Part shown: positions 8,901 to 17,027 of the stretch, piece by piece
How the letters are laid out: each line of letters starts with the position of its first letter
Numbering within the stretch: position 1 is the stretch's first letter
NCBI RefSeq assembly: GCF_003318235.1
Contig: NZ_QOCG01000011.1
Coordinates: 1 to 64,000, forward strand
Direction: 5' to 3'
Origin: Loktanella sp. D2R18
Lineage (GTDB): Bacteria; Pseudomonadota; Alphaproteobacteria; Rhodobacterales; Rhodobacteraceae
DNA length: 64,000 bases
The notes under the pieces: generated by a model
What the model was told of the DNA's origin: nothing
The model's database searches: none
What the model saw: only the letters and a program-made list of their open reading frames with translations
Program-made: the position numbers and the translations under genes

Positions 8901-9157
8901 ATGCGGCCAATGCCTTGGAAACTGCCGCCTTGGAAATGCGCGGTGCCTATCAGCTGGATGGATCCGGCTATGCCACCGCCTTTGATGCCAAGATCGCCTA
9001 TGAGGCGGCGAACCAAGGCGCAATCACGCAAGACCTGATTAACACGCAAAACGAAGAACTGCGCAGGCAGTCGGCCTTGTTGGCGGCGATGCAAAAGGAA
9101 CTGGTGAAGCAATCCAATGCCGCCAGCGACAGTAACGTGCAAAGCAGCTTTGGATAA
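5969..9157 (+). CDS. Phage tail tape measure protein
   Basis: This 1062-residue protein starts with VIGSLRVNLGLDSAQFERG, typical of tape measure proteins of alphaproteobacterial siphophages. Long helical and Ala-rich stretches follow, with hydrophobic segments around residues 270-325 and a Gly/Ser-rich low-complexity region around 560-670. It sets tail length and is ejected with the DNA. It is much longer than the tape measure of the Rhodobacterales gene transfer agent, arguing for a true phage. The kinase cassette separates it from the chaperone pair that should assemble on it. Confidence 0.85.
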   Translation: MSSSVIGSLRVNLGLDSAQFERGAKRMDAPLRQMRKQFMAISAVAATTATALAGLTVGVAANAQEIDNFARVANTTPEVFQRWAAGARTVGIEQDKLSDILKDMNDRVGDFAATGGGPMADFFENIAPRVGVTAASFRDLSGAQGLQLFVSSLEQANLSQAEMTFYMEAMAGDSTRLLPLLRDNAAAMDGFGESAASLGVILDQDAIASLRKTSLAIAQVGTAFTGMANRIAVQVAPSLEALANGFVASMQEGGLLRGVTDALINNLDRLAVYAGVAVTAFGTYYVGALVAAKVVTFSFSGALVALRTALIRTGIGALIVVAGELVLRFSRLVESVGGFGNALGLMKNVAVEVFDRIGKGFSLIPQAVQAGGAAMNAWFTRAIGSMAYSFVEFTWTVAEGLNDLFGTNIRGASGVITQELTLAANEAQALADAASATMTATKEAMIAPLASIAAMRAATVAAGEAIADTGTEAGALSERLEDVETAAGGAGSEAESLADTLSGQLSSAWDRVAAAFGDFVANGFKDFKSFASGIKDTFKQLLSDLISAATKNTIMIGLGLSTSGSVANAATGGVSSALGGSGGLLSGLMGSMGGSGGILGAFTGGSGLAAGFSGLAGGSGLLGGLGNTLAGTFGAGGGIGGLFSSIGGGAGLMSSIGAALPIIGIAAAAVSFFKTKTTLLDSGIRATINMEDAMYESFEKIQKSKFWGLSKKTSYKYSALSAAESDTINQAVLSVQEGVVAATAALGISSDVFDGFTHKFKVSLKGLDDAAKEAAFTEALEGLGDEMAAIVLGWNTQDEAEAVGTSLIDQIRDGVFGSGGLSDLGTTIAENIGEGFLANLRNSVDEVSNSVDGAYDELMRLSSSLVTVNDVFRDLGFSAYDISIAGAQAATEFSDLFESLENFTTASAAYYDQFYTDEEKLANASARLTEALADLGVNFVPDTNAAFREMVETAMQGGDLDLAASLIQLAPVFDSVTDAANALETAALEMRGAYQLDGSGYATAFDAKIAYEAANQGAITQDLINTQNEELRRQSALLAAMQKELVKQSNAASDSNVQSSFG

Positions 9158-9161
9158 GTAG

Positions 9162-10052
9162 ATGAACATTATCAAACCCGTAGACTATGCGCTGACCAGT
9201 GTCAGCGAAGCCGAAGACGACGCCGCTGTTTGGGATGCGGCCACGACTTATAACTTCGGCAACCCGGTGATGCAGGATGGTCTGGTCTATGTCTCAGCGA
9301 TTGATGGGAATACAGGGCTTGATCCATCTTTAGAAGAACAAGAGCTGACGGGCGTGCGCTGGGTGCTGCGCGGTGCCACCAACATCCGCAAGTTCATGGA
9401 TGCATCATTGTCGACGCAGACAGTGGGGGAAGGCCCGCTGATCATCGAGGTCACGGCCTCTGAACGCTTTACGGCACTTGCTTTGTTTGGGCTGGAGACG
9501 TCGGAAACAACGGTTGAGATCATCACCGGGGTGACGACCACGACTGCGGCCACGATTGTCACGGGGGCCGAACCCGCAAACAACTGGTGGGATTGGCTGA
9601 ACACAGTCTTTTACGCCAGCACGGATCGCCTTGTTCTGACGGGGCTCTCTGGGTTTGCGGGATCCACGATCCGCCTGACCATCAACGGTGGATCACCAGC
9701 CTTGGGCAGCCTTGTTGTTGGGCGCGTGATCAGCATCGGCACTTCGATCATGGATGGGGCGACCAAGCTGCGCCGGCGCACCTTCACCAAAATCGATACC
9801 AATGATTTTGGGGATGTGACCGTGACCCGCCGCGCGATTGCGCGTGATGTGACCTATGCGATTGTCGCGGATCGCGCGGGCTTCGGGGCCAAAGCGCAGT
9901 TCTTGGACAGTGTTGACGGGGTGCGGGTGGTGACCTTCGCGACGGATGGTTGGGAGCAGTTCATCAATTACGGGTTCATCACCGATTGGGAGCTGCCTGC
10001 CAACATGCCCAATCATTTTATGTTTGAAATCACAACACAGGGGGTCAGCTAA
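9162..10052 (+). CDS. Phage tail tip / carbohydrate-binding-like protein
   Basis: The 296-residue product has a segment near residues 20-55 (VWDAATTYNFGNPVM, then a 'GLVYVSAIDGNTG' strand) that resembles the short W-Y-G-V modules of chitin-type binding domains seen in tail proteins. The rest is mostly beta strands, with a C-terminal GWEQFINYGFITDWELP block. The position right after the tape measure and before a fibre gene fits a distal tail or adhesion component. No enzyme motif is visible and the exact role is unknown. Confidence 0.55.
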   Translation: MNIIKPVDYALTSVSEAEDDAAVWDAATTYNFGNPVMQDGLVYVSAIDGNTGLDPSLEEQELTGVRWVLRGATNIRKFMDASLSTQTVGEGPLIIEVTASERFTALALFGLETSETTVEIITGVTTTTAATIVTGAEPANNWWDWLNTVFYASTDRLVLTGLSGFAGSTIRLTINGGSPALGSLVVGRVISIGTSIMDGATKLRRRTFTKIDTNDFGDVTVTRRAIARDVTYAIVADRAGFGAKAQFLDSVDGVRVVTFATDGWEQFINYGFITDWELPANMPNHFMFEITTQGVS

Positions 10053-10756
10053 TGCCCAGTACAACCATTGCCAACTTTGATGCGGGACGGATCCCGGATG
10101 TCTCTGATGAGGCCAACTTCCACGCCGATGCGACCTATGTGTTTGAGCATATGGCGTCAGATATTATTCCTGGCATCAATGCCAATCTGGAGTGGATGAA
10201 TGCGGCGCTTGCTGGGGCTGAAACACTTGTTGATGCGGTCGCGGATTTGCAGGGCTTGGTTGGGGATACAACGCCTTTTGCGAAGACGTTGCTTGACGAT
10301 CCAGACGCGACAACCGCGCGCGCAACACTTGAAGCGCAAGTCTACAGCGCGAACCTGACAACGGCCTTAGCTGCATACACGTTGCCAGAGATAGCTGGGG
10401 CAGCCGGGCAGTTGCTTTTCAATTCATCGGCAGGGATGGCTGCTTGGTCAGACATCGGCGACCTCATCGCAGGGCAGGACTTCGGGGCAGTCGGAACATA
10501 CGCGTTTCTGACGAACCCTGTCGCGACGGCTGACACCATTGTTGCAGGGTCTACTTACGCAGGTTCGGGGCTGTACCCGGCAGGTATCCGGAATAATAAT
10601 GGCGTAAGCACAGGGTCAGATAATCCTGACACGAACGCTGACGCTGGCATATGCCACGCACTGCCTGCGATGTCTGGCACGTGGCAAGCGATGGGGTCGT
10701 TTACGGAAACGTTGACACGACGTTCTAAAACAACACTGTATTTAAGGATTTTGTGA
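10052..10756 (+). CDS. Putative tail fibre protein
   Basis: The start overlaps the previous stop by one base (TAATG). The 234 residues begin with STTIANFDAGRIPDVSDEANF, a phage-type N-terminus, followed by helical and low-complexity Ala/Thr repeats of the kind seen in fibre shafts. The C-terminal third (GLYPAGIRNNNGVSTGSDN and on) resembles variable fibre tips. It probably contacts the host surface; this rests on position and composition, not on a firm family match. Confidence 0.55.
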   Translation: MPSTTIANFDAGRIPDVSDEANFHADATYVFEHMASDIIPGINANLEWMNAALAGAETLVDAVADLQGLVGDTTPFAKTLLDDPDATTARATLEAQVYSANLTTALAAYTLPEIAGAAGQLLFNSSAGMAAWSDIGDLIAGQDFGAVGTYAFLTNPVATADTIVAGSTYAGSGLYPAGIRNNNGVSTGSDNPDTNADAGICHALPAMSGTWQAMGSFTETLTRRSKTTLYLRIL

Positions 10757-11244
10757 TGGAAGTTCGAAACGCTGCTTACAACGCGCACGGCGGAATTGAC
10801 TGCGAAGTGAACCACCCTAGTTTGGGTTGGGTGCCTTTTACGGCATCCTTATCGGACACGAATGCACACGGAAAAGCGTTGTTCACCGATCTGAGCGTTC
10901 TGGCCACGCCCTACATTGGACCTGTCCCTGATGGGCCTGACGCTATGCTCGCCGCATTGCGCGACGCGACAACGATTACACGTCGTGCCTTATGCATCGC
11001 TTGCCGCGACGCGGGGCTGCTTACAAACACCGAGGCGATTGCAGCTGCGCGCGGCGACTGGCCTGCCTTGGTGATGACCGCACTTGACGGTTTGACCGAT
11101 GATCAAAAAGCGGATGCGCAAATGGAATGGAGCGACGTCACAACAGTCCGCCGGACGGCACCGCTGATCCTGCTGCTGCAAGACCACCTGAATTACACCG
11201 ACGCGCAGGTTGATGCGCTGTTTGGGATTGGTGGGCAGGGCTGA
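10756..11244 (+). CDS. Tail-fibre-associated phage protein
   Basis: The ATG at 10756 overlaps the stop of the fibre gene, with a GTG three bases earlier as an alternative. The 162-residue protein starts with MEVRNAAYNAHGGIDCEVNHP and has a helical C-terminal half with LTDDQKADAQMEW. The N-terminal pattern resembles small proteins that follow fibre genes, such as tail fibre assembly or tip proteins. No known domain can be named with confidence. Confidence 0.5.
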   Translation: MEVRNAAYNAHGGIDCEVNHPSLGWVPFTASLSDTNAHGKALFTDLSVLATPYIGPVPDGPDAMLAALRDATTITRRALCIACRDAGLLTNTEAIAAARGDWPALVMTALDGLTDDQKADAQMEWSDVTTVRRTAPLILLLQDHLNYTDAQVDALFGIGGQG

Positions 11245-11468
11245 TGGATGTTGATCTCAAAGACGTGCTGGCCTGGTGCGCAACGGCGGTCGCGATGGCC
11301 GGTGCGTTCTTCCATCTCAGAGGCCGCGTTTCTGTGATCGAGGCGCTGCAGAAACGTGACCGCGAGGTCGTGAAAGACGGCTTCAAAGAGATTAAAGACG
11401 GGTTCCGCGAGATCAAGGATGGTCTGCAGCGGGTCGAAGACAAGCTTGATAACAAAGCCGACAAATAG
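11244..11468 (+). CDS. Small membrane protein with heptad-repeat tail, lysis cassette
   Basis: This 74-residue product has one N-terminal membrane segment (about 8-25) and then an unusually regular charged coiled coil built of KDGFKEI-like heptads. One transmembrane segment plus a coiled coil resembles XhlA-type holin partners. It overlaps the upstream stop by one base and lies next to a second holin-like gene and the endolysin, so a lysis role is likely. Confidence 0.6.
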   Translation: MDVDLKDVLAWCATAVAMAGAFFHLRGRVSVIEALQKRDREVVKDGFKEIKDGFREIKDGLQRVEDKLDNKADK

Positions 11469-11498
11469 CGCCTTTTACTTAACATTGGAGTGATCGGA

Positions 11499-11714
11499 AT
11501 GATCAATGATTGGAAGGCCACCGCCCTGGGCGCGTGGTCTATGTGGGCGTTATACGCCCTGATTTTACTTGAGGCTGCACCCGAGGTGATCGGTGCCTTG
11601 GCCCCAGACATGCAGCCCAGCGATGGGGTGATGACCGTGCTGTCGATCATCGCGGTTGCCTGCGGTGCGGTTGTACGGTTGCTGGCGCAGCCTAAGCTGG
11701 AGACAGACCAATGA
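11499..11714 (+). CDS. Holin-like membrane protein
   Basis: GGAG lies eight bases before the ATG at 11499, so this start is preferred to the GTG at 11490. The 71-residue product has two hydrophobic segments (about 12-30 and 43-60) joined by a loop with APDMQPSDGV, and a polar C-terminus, as in two-span phage holins. It overlaps the lysozyme start by 4 bp (ATGA). The expected role is to form membrane lesions at the end of the lytic cycle. Confidence 0.7.
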   Translation: MINDWKATALGAWSMWALYALILLEAAPEVIGALAPDMQPSDGVMTVLSIIAVACGAVVRLLAQPKLETDQ

Positions 11715-12202
11715 GCGCCCGTAGCAAGGCTGCCGGCGGCATCGCCGGATCCGCAGCAGCACTGGCGCTGGCCATAAACTTCATCGGCGGCTGGGAGGGC
11801 AGCGAGACCACCGCCTATTGGGATCACTTTGGCCAGGTCTGGACTGTCTGCAGCGGTGAGACGCGCGGCGTGGGGCAGGGCGATCGCTACACCCAAGCGG
11901 AATGCGACGCGATGCTGGCCGATGGGATCTTGGATTTTGAACGCCAGCTGGATGCCTGCCTGACCGATGAAGACAGCATTCCGGTGAATGCCAAGATCGC
12001 CTTTGTCTCTTGGACTTACAACGTCGGCGCGGGGGCTGCGTGTGGATCCACGCTGGTGCGCAAAGCAAACGCGGGAGATCTTGATGGGGCCTGCCGTGAG
12101 CTGCCGCGCTGGAACCGGGCAGGCGGGCAAGTCATTCGCGGGCTATCCAACCGCCGGGGTGCTGAGCGCGTAATGTGCCTTGATGCGTTGGATGCGTCCT
12201 GA
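11711..12202 (+). CDS. Phage endolysin, GH24 lysozyme
   Basis: The 163-residue product has the T4/P21-type muramidase active site: Glu29 in WEG, Asp38 in YWDHFG and Thr45 in WTVCSGETRG. It cleaves the glycan strands of peptidoglycan. A weakly hydrophobic Ala/Gly-rich N-terminus (about 8-27) resembles a signal-arrest-release segment, so export may be holin-independent with later activation. It is translationally coupled to the holin-like gene upstream and the spanin pair downstream. Confidence 0.9.
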   Translation: MSARSKAAGGIAGSAAALALAINFIGGWEGSETTAYWDHFGQVWTVCSGETRGVGQGDRYTQAECDAMLADGILDFERQLDACLTDEDSIPVNAKIAFVSWTYNVGAGAACGSTLVRKANAGDLDGACRELPRWNRAGGQVIRGLSNRRGAERVMCLDALDAS

Positions 12203-12441
12203 TGTTGGGATATCTGACGGGCGGTCTCGCGGCCGTGGCGGTGGCATCACTGGGATATGCAGGCGTTCTGCGCGCTGACCGGGTCGCCCTGCAACAGGAC
12301 GTAGTCAGCCTTCAACTTCAGCTCTCCGCATGCGGCGGGCGGCTGCAAACAATCCTGGATGATAAAGGGTCTGACCATGCCGTTGACCAAATGCCTGATA
12401 CTGATCTTATCGCTGTCCCTGATCACTGGCTGCGCCCCTAA
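12202..12441 (+). CDS. Rz-like inner-membrane spanin (i-spanin)
   Basis: The 79-residue product has an N-terminal membrane anchor (about 3-23) and then a predicted coiled coil (VALQQDVVSLQLQLSACGG), the layout of Rz-type i-spanins. It overlaps the lysozyme stop by one base (TGATG). Another frame inside its 3' end encodes a small lipoprotein, the classic Rz/Rz1 arrangement. The pair links inner and outer membranes and fuses them in the last lysis step. Confidence 0.75.
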   Translation: MLGYLTGGLAAVAVASLGYAGVLRADRVALQQDVVSLQLQLSACGGRLQTILDDKGSDHAVDQMPDTDLIAVPDHWLRP

Positions 12442-12610
12442 ACCGGTCCTGGTGCCAGACGGTGCTGCAGACTTCTGCGACATCGAAGAGCCGCGGCGAT
12501 TTACCCAAGAGGAACTGGATTGGCGGGCTGCAAATGCGCCCTGGAACCTGCGTCGCGATTTCAAAACAAACACCAGTTGGGAGCGCGAGTGCGCGGATCT
12601 TGATGTTTGA
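12377..12610 (+). CDS. Rz1-like outer-membrane lipoprotein spanin (o-spanin)
   Basis: The gene starts inside the i-spanin gene in the +1 frame and shares 65 bp with it. The 77-residue product has a signal peptide with lipobox ITGC (Cys19) followed by APKPV, as in Rz1-type o-spanins. AAAGGG lies about nine bases before the ATG at 12377; an in-frame ATG at 12359 would lengthen the signal peptide. The mature part is longer and less Pro-rich than lambda Rz1, which is common in other phages. Confidence 0.75.
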   Translation: MPLTKCLILILSLSLITGCAPKPVLVPDGAADFCDIEEPRRFTQEELDWRAANAPWNLRRDFKTNTSWERECADLDV

Positions 12611-12776
12611 ATTTCTGTCGTTGCTTGGCCACTGGTTACATCTCGCGATTTGCACGCTTGGCTACATTACATTTGCAGTCATCATGTTGGCGCTGATCGA
12701 TGAATTGCACGCATGGTTGACGCGCGGAATGTCGGCACGACCGCGCCCAAAAGGGCAGGGCGACGTAGCGCGATAG
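12603..12776 (+). CDS. Small membrane protein at end of prophage
   Basis: The ATG at 12603 overlaps the o-spanin stop by 8 bp and gives 57 residues with one strong membrane segment (LHLAICTLGYITFAVIMLAL) and a basic C-terminus. The tight overlap supports translation as the last gene of the lysis operon. The function is unknown; an accessory holin or a superinfection membrane protein is possible. Confidence 0.5.
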   Translation: MFEFLSLLGHWLHLAICTLGYITFAVIMLALIDELHAWLTRGMSARPRPKGQGDVAR

Positions 12777-13394
12777 CGGTTTCATTGATTTGGTGTATAA
12801 CAGCCCTCAACCAAAATGGTGATTGACGTGACCCAAACTCACACTTATGGCGAGCCACTTGATGATGTCGCTGCTTAGGCAACGTCTCGCTTGCTAAAAC
12901 CTCCAGAAAATCGTGGAACGATTGCTTTGGAAAACCCCTGAAAATGCAACGTTACTTAAGTTTCGACGACTTTTCTGAAGCGTCACAAGTGCATCGATAT
13001 TCGTAACATGATCGATGGCTGGAAAACCCTTGGCGCGTGAGTTGCAATCCAATTAGCAGTATGTCATTTAGTAATTACACACTTAGGTTGTGCCTTTGAA
13101 GCGCTACTTGGGTCAAATAAAGTGAGCCAGTTTTCGCAACCAAACGACATATCTTGAGGGAACCCGAAACAGGGTAGTTTGCCATTTAGACACGATCAAC
13201 CTTCTACGGTTAGCATACCTTGTTGGGAGCATACACTTCAACTGGCCAAGCTAGCGTCAGATATCTGTCATGGGCTCTTCTGTCACCGCTGTGGGCCAAT
13301 GATTCTTTAAATATATAGTGTGCAATCCCACGACAAAAACTTTCACGGACCAATTCCATTGCTGCAACTAAAAACAAATAATGTGAGACAGATC
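12777..13394. other. Gene-free region at right edge of prophage
   Basis: About 600 bases show no supported gene. A 20-codon open frame at 12816-12878 (starting MVIDVTQTHTYGEP) may be the stump of a lost gene. Composition becomes A/T-rich towards 13300. No integrase, tRNA or direct repeat that would mark an attachment site is visible here. Confidence 0.5.
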
Positions 13395-15692
13395 ATGAAT
13401 AAAAAAAATACAAAAGGTAACAATCTGATAGTCTCAAAAAATGAAGCAAATAGTCAGATCAAGCTTTCTATAATAGTGCCATTCAGGGATGAAGGCGTCG
13501 CGGAATGGTACTTGCCTCGTTTAGAAGCATTGTGCAGTCAGTTCCCGAAATTGGATGACATGGAATTCATTGTGGTTGATTCTGGCTCGGTCGATGACGC
13601 GCAAGAAAAATGCCGTAATATCTGTCAGAAAACCGGCGTGGCCTACCATTATCATGATACTGCAGGGCAGACGTTTTCTATCGGCGCTGCACGCGATTTT
13701 GGAGCGTGTAAAGCTTCTGGTCGAGCGGTGACCTTTTTTGATATTGATTGGCGCGTCCCAGACGATTTTTGGCCGCGCCTATTATCATTTATGAAAACGT
13801 ACGGTATCTCGGATTACAAAAAGCGGTTCTTTGTCATTCCCGCACTCTATCTGACCGAAACGGGCACGCAAGAATTTCAAGAGACAAATGATGATAATCG
13901 GTTTCAGGAATTTTATCTGCGTTGGTTAATGGGTGATACCGACAGTATCCAAAACATGGCGCCATGCTCTTCCGTAATGGTCGTCGATCGTTATCACTAT
14001 CTCTCGATTGGGGGACACAATCCCGCATTCAAAGGGCATGGATTTGAAGATTTTGAACTTCTTCATCGACTTCTTGAGGAGGAAGGTCGTTTGCCCAAGC
14101 CAGACGTATTTCAGAAGGATGCTAAGACTTGGGATACGGCAACATATAACGGGTTTCGGTCTCGTCTTGCTTTGCTCGGACGGCCAGCCATGCTCAGTAA
14201 TTTATTTGTAGTTCATCTATGGCACCCGCGCCCCAAGACTTTGAGCTTTTATAACACGCAAAAAATGAAAGATGCGAGGGGAATGGGCCCTGAGTTGTTG
14301 AAAGAGTTTGATCGCACAGGAAATCATCCCACGGCATTACTCCCAAGTGAAACGCCGGCAGGAAATGTTTTGATTTTGGCGCAGGTCGGGACAAATGTCG
14401 CACGTTGCGTGCGCGAGATAATACCCAGCCTAGGCAATCCAATCTATATGAGTGAAAGCGACTTTCTTGATACGGAGAAGGACCTAAATCCAAAAAAAGT
14501 TAAAGCTTTCATGGATCATCATTCTATTAAGCGCATTGTTTTTCCAAACCCGTACGGAAACACACTTCGTAAGTCTCTTTATGATTGGTGCCGAGCGACA
14601 GGGTTCCCATATCTATCATTTGAGCGTGGCGCATTGCCTGATAGCTGGTTTTTGGATCCCAATGGGTGCAACGCGGACTCGAGCAGCTATGATCCAGAAC
14701 ACTGGGATCATCCGTTGAGTGAAAGTGAAAAAAAGAACGCGGATACATATATCAACGAAGTTCTTTCATCCGACGCGGCTCTCGAACAACAAGGCATGCG
14801 GATCGGTGCAGAGGCTCTTGCCGAACAGCTCAAGCTTGGCGGAAAGAAAGTTCTTTTTGTACCGTTGCAGAGACCAAGCGACACTGTGACAACCTATATG
14901 GCAGGTGCTGCGGGCAGCTGTACAAAGTTCCTCTCCAAAATCGATGAAGTTTCGGCTATTCTAAAAAGCATGGGGTGGGTTGTCCTTTGTAAAAAGCACC
15001 CGCTTGAAGTCGTGACACCTGAGTTGCACCATGCCCAATATGTCCCTCAGGACACTCACTTTATGGATCTGCTAGAGCTTTGTGATGCGACTGCTTTGAT
15101 TAACTCTGGGGTTGGCCTGTATGCGATGATGATGGAGAAACCATGTTATGTTTTCGGTGATGCATTCTATCAGATTGATGGTGTCAACAAAGCGGTTGGT
15201 GATATTCCTGCGGAGGACGTCAAACGTATAGTTCTTGACGGATATAACGTTGATCGCAATGCGATGTTACGCTTTATATCATACTTGACCGAGACGTTTT
15301 ATAGCTTTGGCCAACCACAGTTGAAAGAATACAGAGAGTTAGATGGCTCTTTGCGCAACCGAACTACAAGCATTGATTTCTATGACTTGAAATTGATGGG
15401 ACGTGAACTGTGTAAATATAAGAAAGAGTATTGGCTGCCTATATCCAAAAGTGCGCCTCTTTTTGAGCGCTATAAGCTTGATATTGTACAAAAAAACAAA
15501 AAACCCGCAACATCGAAACCCGTAGCACAAAAATCGGCGACCGCACAGCTTCCGGAGCGGGCTAAAGTGACGCAGGCTACCACTAATACAAGTCGTCGCT
15601 CAGCGAAATTTGAGAAGCTAAAACGCGATCCAAAAGCTTTTTTCCGTGACAGTAAATCTGTATTTTTGTTGCCGGTAAGAAAGCTGTTATGA
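13395..15692 (+). CDS. Bifunctional glycosyltransferase: GT2-type domain plus capsule (KpsC/S-like) transferase domain
   Basis: The ATG at 13395 gives 765 residues (a GTG at 13320 is also in frame). Residues from about 20 to 300 form a GT-A fold: IIVPFRDEG, then VDSGSVDD, the metal-binding FFDIDW motif and the GHGFEDFELLHR block near the end, as in chondroitin-synthase-like enzymes. The second half carries the GT-B features of capsule transferases: VLFVPLQRPSD, CKKHP, LINSGVGLYAMMMEKP and GDAFY. The last 60 residues are basic and linker-like. It probably adds sugars to a surface polysaccharide. The gene is A/T-richer than the host genes around it, which suggests transfer. Confidence 0.75.
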   Translation: MNKKNTKGNNLIVSKNEANSQIKLSIIVPFRDEGVAEWYLPRLEALCSQFPKLDDMEFIVVDSGSVDDAQEKCRNICQKTGVAYHYHDTAGQTFSIGAARDFGACKASGRAVTFFDIDWRVPDDFWPRLLSFMKTYGISDYKKRFFVIPALYLTETGTQEFQETNDDNRFQEFYLRWLMGDTDSIQNMAPCSSVMVVDRYHYLSIGGHNPAFKGHGFEDFELLHRLLEEEGRLPKPDVFQKDAKTWDTATYNGFRSRLALLGRPAMLSNLFVVHLWHPRPKTLSFYNTQKMKDARGMGPELLKEFDRTGNHPTALLPSETPAGNVLILAQVGTNVARCVREIIPSLGNPIYMSESDFLDTEKDLNPKKVKAFMDHHSIKRIVFPNPYGNTLRKSLYDWCRATGFPYLSFERGALPDSWFLDPNGCNADSSSYDPEHWDHPLSESEKKNADTYINEVLSSDAALEQQGMRIGAEALAEQLKLGGKKVLFVPLQRPSDTVTTYMAGAAGSCTKFLSKIDEVSAILKSMGWVVLCKKHPLEVVTPELHHAQYVPQDTHFMDLLELCDATALINSGVGLYAMMMEKPCYVFGDAFYQIDGVNKAVGDIPAEDVKRIVLDGYNVDRNAMLRFISYLTETFYSFGQPQLKEYRELDGSLRNRTTSIDFYDLKLMGRELCKYKKEYWLPISKSAPLFERYKLDIVQKNKKPATSKPVAQKSATAQLPERAKVTQATTNTSRRSAKFEKLKRDPKAFFRDSKSVFLLPVRKLL

Positions 15693-15860
15693 CGCAGTGA
15701 ATACAAGGTGGGCGTCCAGCTCTTGCGCTTCGAGGCAATCCGCTGGGAGGGTCGTGGGGAGCTGAGGTCGAATTCGAATTATACTTAAGCTCCTTCCTTG
15801 TACTAAATGAAAATCAATGTTGGCTTGTCGTATTTTCCGATAACACAGAGGCGAGGAAGA

Positions 15861-16478
15861 ATGTCTACATCAACTATAGCAAAGTCTGCGGGTCTTAAAT
15901 CTTCCTGTCAGATCGAAGATCCTGTTCACGTAGGACCAGGATGTGTTGTCATGGCGGACATTATTGGTAGATATTGCTTCGTTAATGCAAATACCTGTAT
16001 ATTTGATAACGTTGAAATCGGGCGTTTCGTGACTTTTGCGAGAAATTGTCAAATCGGCGGTGTCGAGCACCCGATTCATCATGTTACAACGAGCTTCTTC
16101 AAAATATCACGGAATTGGTTTCCTGACGATCCATTAGCTCAATCATGCGATTTGATCAAAAACACGAAAGGCCCCTCCCGAAAAAGAGACTCGAAAATAG
16201 TTATCGGCAGTGATGTGTGGTTTGGGGCAAGTGCTATTGTGTTGAAGGGTATTCAGATTGGAACCGGAGCGGTTGTCGCTGCTGGCGCGGTGGTTACGAA
16301 GGATGTTCCCCCATACGCTGTCGTGGCGGGCAACCCTGCGAGGCTTCTTCGTTACAGGTTCGATGATACCATCATAGAAAGACTTTTGGCATCAAAGTGG
16401 TGGGATTTAGACCCTGAGCGAATTTCTCAGTTGCCGCTGGATAACGTCGAGCGTACTTTGGAAATGCTCGAGGAATAA
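15861..16478 (+). CDS. CatB-like hexapeptide-repeat acyltransferase
   Basis: The ATG at 15861 is preceded by GAGGAAGA; an in-frame ATG at 15807 has no such site. The 205 residues form a left-handed beta helix: I-G-x-x-x hexapeptides ([19 protein letters not shown]), the GVEHPIHH loop that should hold the catalytic His, a [15 protein letters not shown] turn series, and the closing [12 protein letters not shown] motif. Such enzymes O- or N-acetylate sugars or small molecules. Next to the fused glycosyltransferase, a role in decorating the same polysaccharide is likely. Confidence 0.8.
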   Translation: MSTSTIAKSAGLKSSCQIEDPVHVGPGCVVMADIIGRYCFVNANTCIFDNVEIGRFVTFARNCQIGGVEHPIHHVTTSFFKISRNWFPDDPLAQSCDLIKNTKGPSRKRDSKIVIGSDVWFGASAIVLKGIQIGTGAVVAAGAVVTKDVPPYAVVAGNPARLLRYRFDDTIIERLLASKWWDLDPERISQLPLDNVERTLEMLEE

Positions 16479-17027
16479 GCTAATAGTGGCCACATTTATG
16501 GGTAGACAGGTAGTTTTTTATCTATTTACGATTGCAGGAGGTTTGACAAATGCAGATCTATTGAACTCGTTGTTGTCGCTCTCCTAACGGCGCAAGATCT
16601 CGCCACTATCGTTCTTGTACCGGGTTACGATTTATGCACCTGATTGAATGTATTACAAGATTTTGATAGTAATCCGTTCAAAGAAACAGCCGAGCATCAT
16701 GGTGCGAACGTAGCGTACCCCATTTCGAATAATTTACGAAAACTATAAATATTAGTTTATCTTACATATCGTTAAGATGCCCTCCATCGGCACCAGTATC
16801 AACTTCTTAAACCTTCCGCGTTATACGAATAGGGGCGAAACCCCGACCGTATTGCGGTGCAAAACAGATCAAAAATTGCTCAAATTAAGGTAATTATGCG
16901 TAATGCCTATACTTTTGATGCATTTTGTAGCAAGCCATATTGATTACGCTCTCTGCACAGTGGTATCGGATTTTAGCTTTCGTTCCGGTTTCGAACGGAT
17001 TTGACGAGTAGTACGCAGGACGTTTAA
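16479..17027. other. Gene-free A/T-rich spacer with two small hairpins
   Basis: No convincing gene is seen in about 550 bases. An AGGAGG motif followed by an ATG near 16551 leads only to a four-codon frame, which could be a decayed gene start. At 16832-16858 two adjacent hairpins occur: GGGG-CGAAA-CCCC, then ACCG-TATTG-CGGT. They lie about 170 bases before the Hint gene. Confidence 0.45.

Noticed and set aside
11138-12130. 330-codon open frame on the minus strand over the holin-lysozyme genes
   Set aside because: It opposes four overlapping genes with clear domains and reads as low-complexity sequence.
1-12776. Gene transfer agent cluster of Rhodobacterales
   Set aside because: Gene order of the head-tail part is similar. 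However, the tape measure is far longer than in the gene transfer agent, the cluster has fibre genes and a full holin-lysozyme-spanin cassette, and the gene transfer agent host-specificity genes (gp12-15) are missing.
12777-13394. Right attachment site (attR) of the prophage
   Set aside because: No tRNA, integrase or direct repeat is visible, and the left end lies outside the window, so it cannot be assigned.
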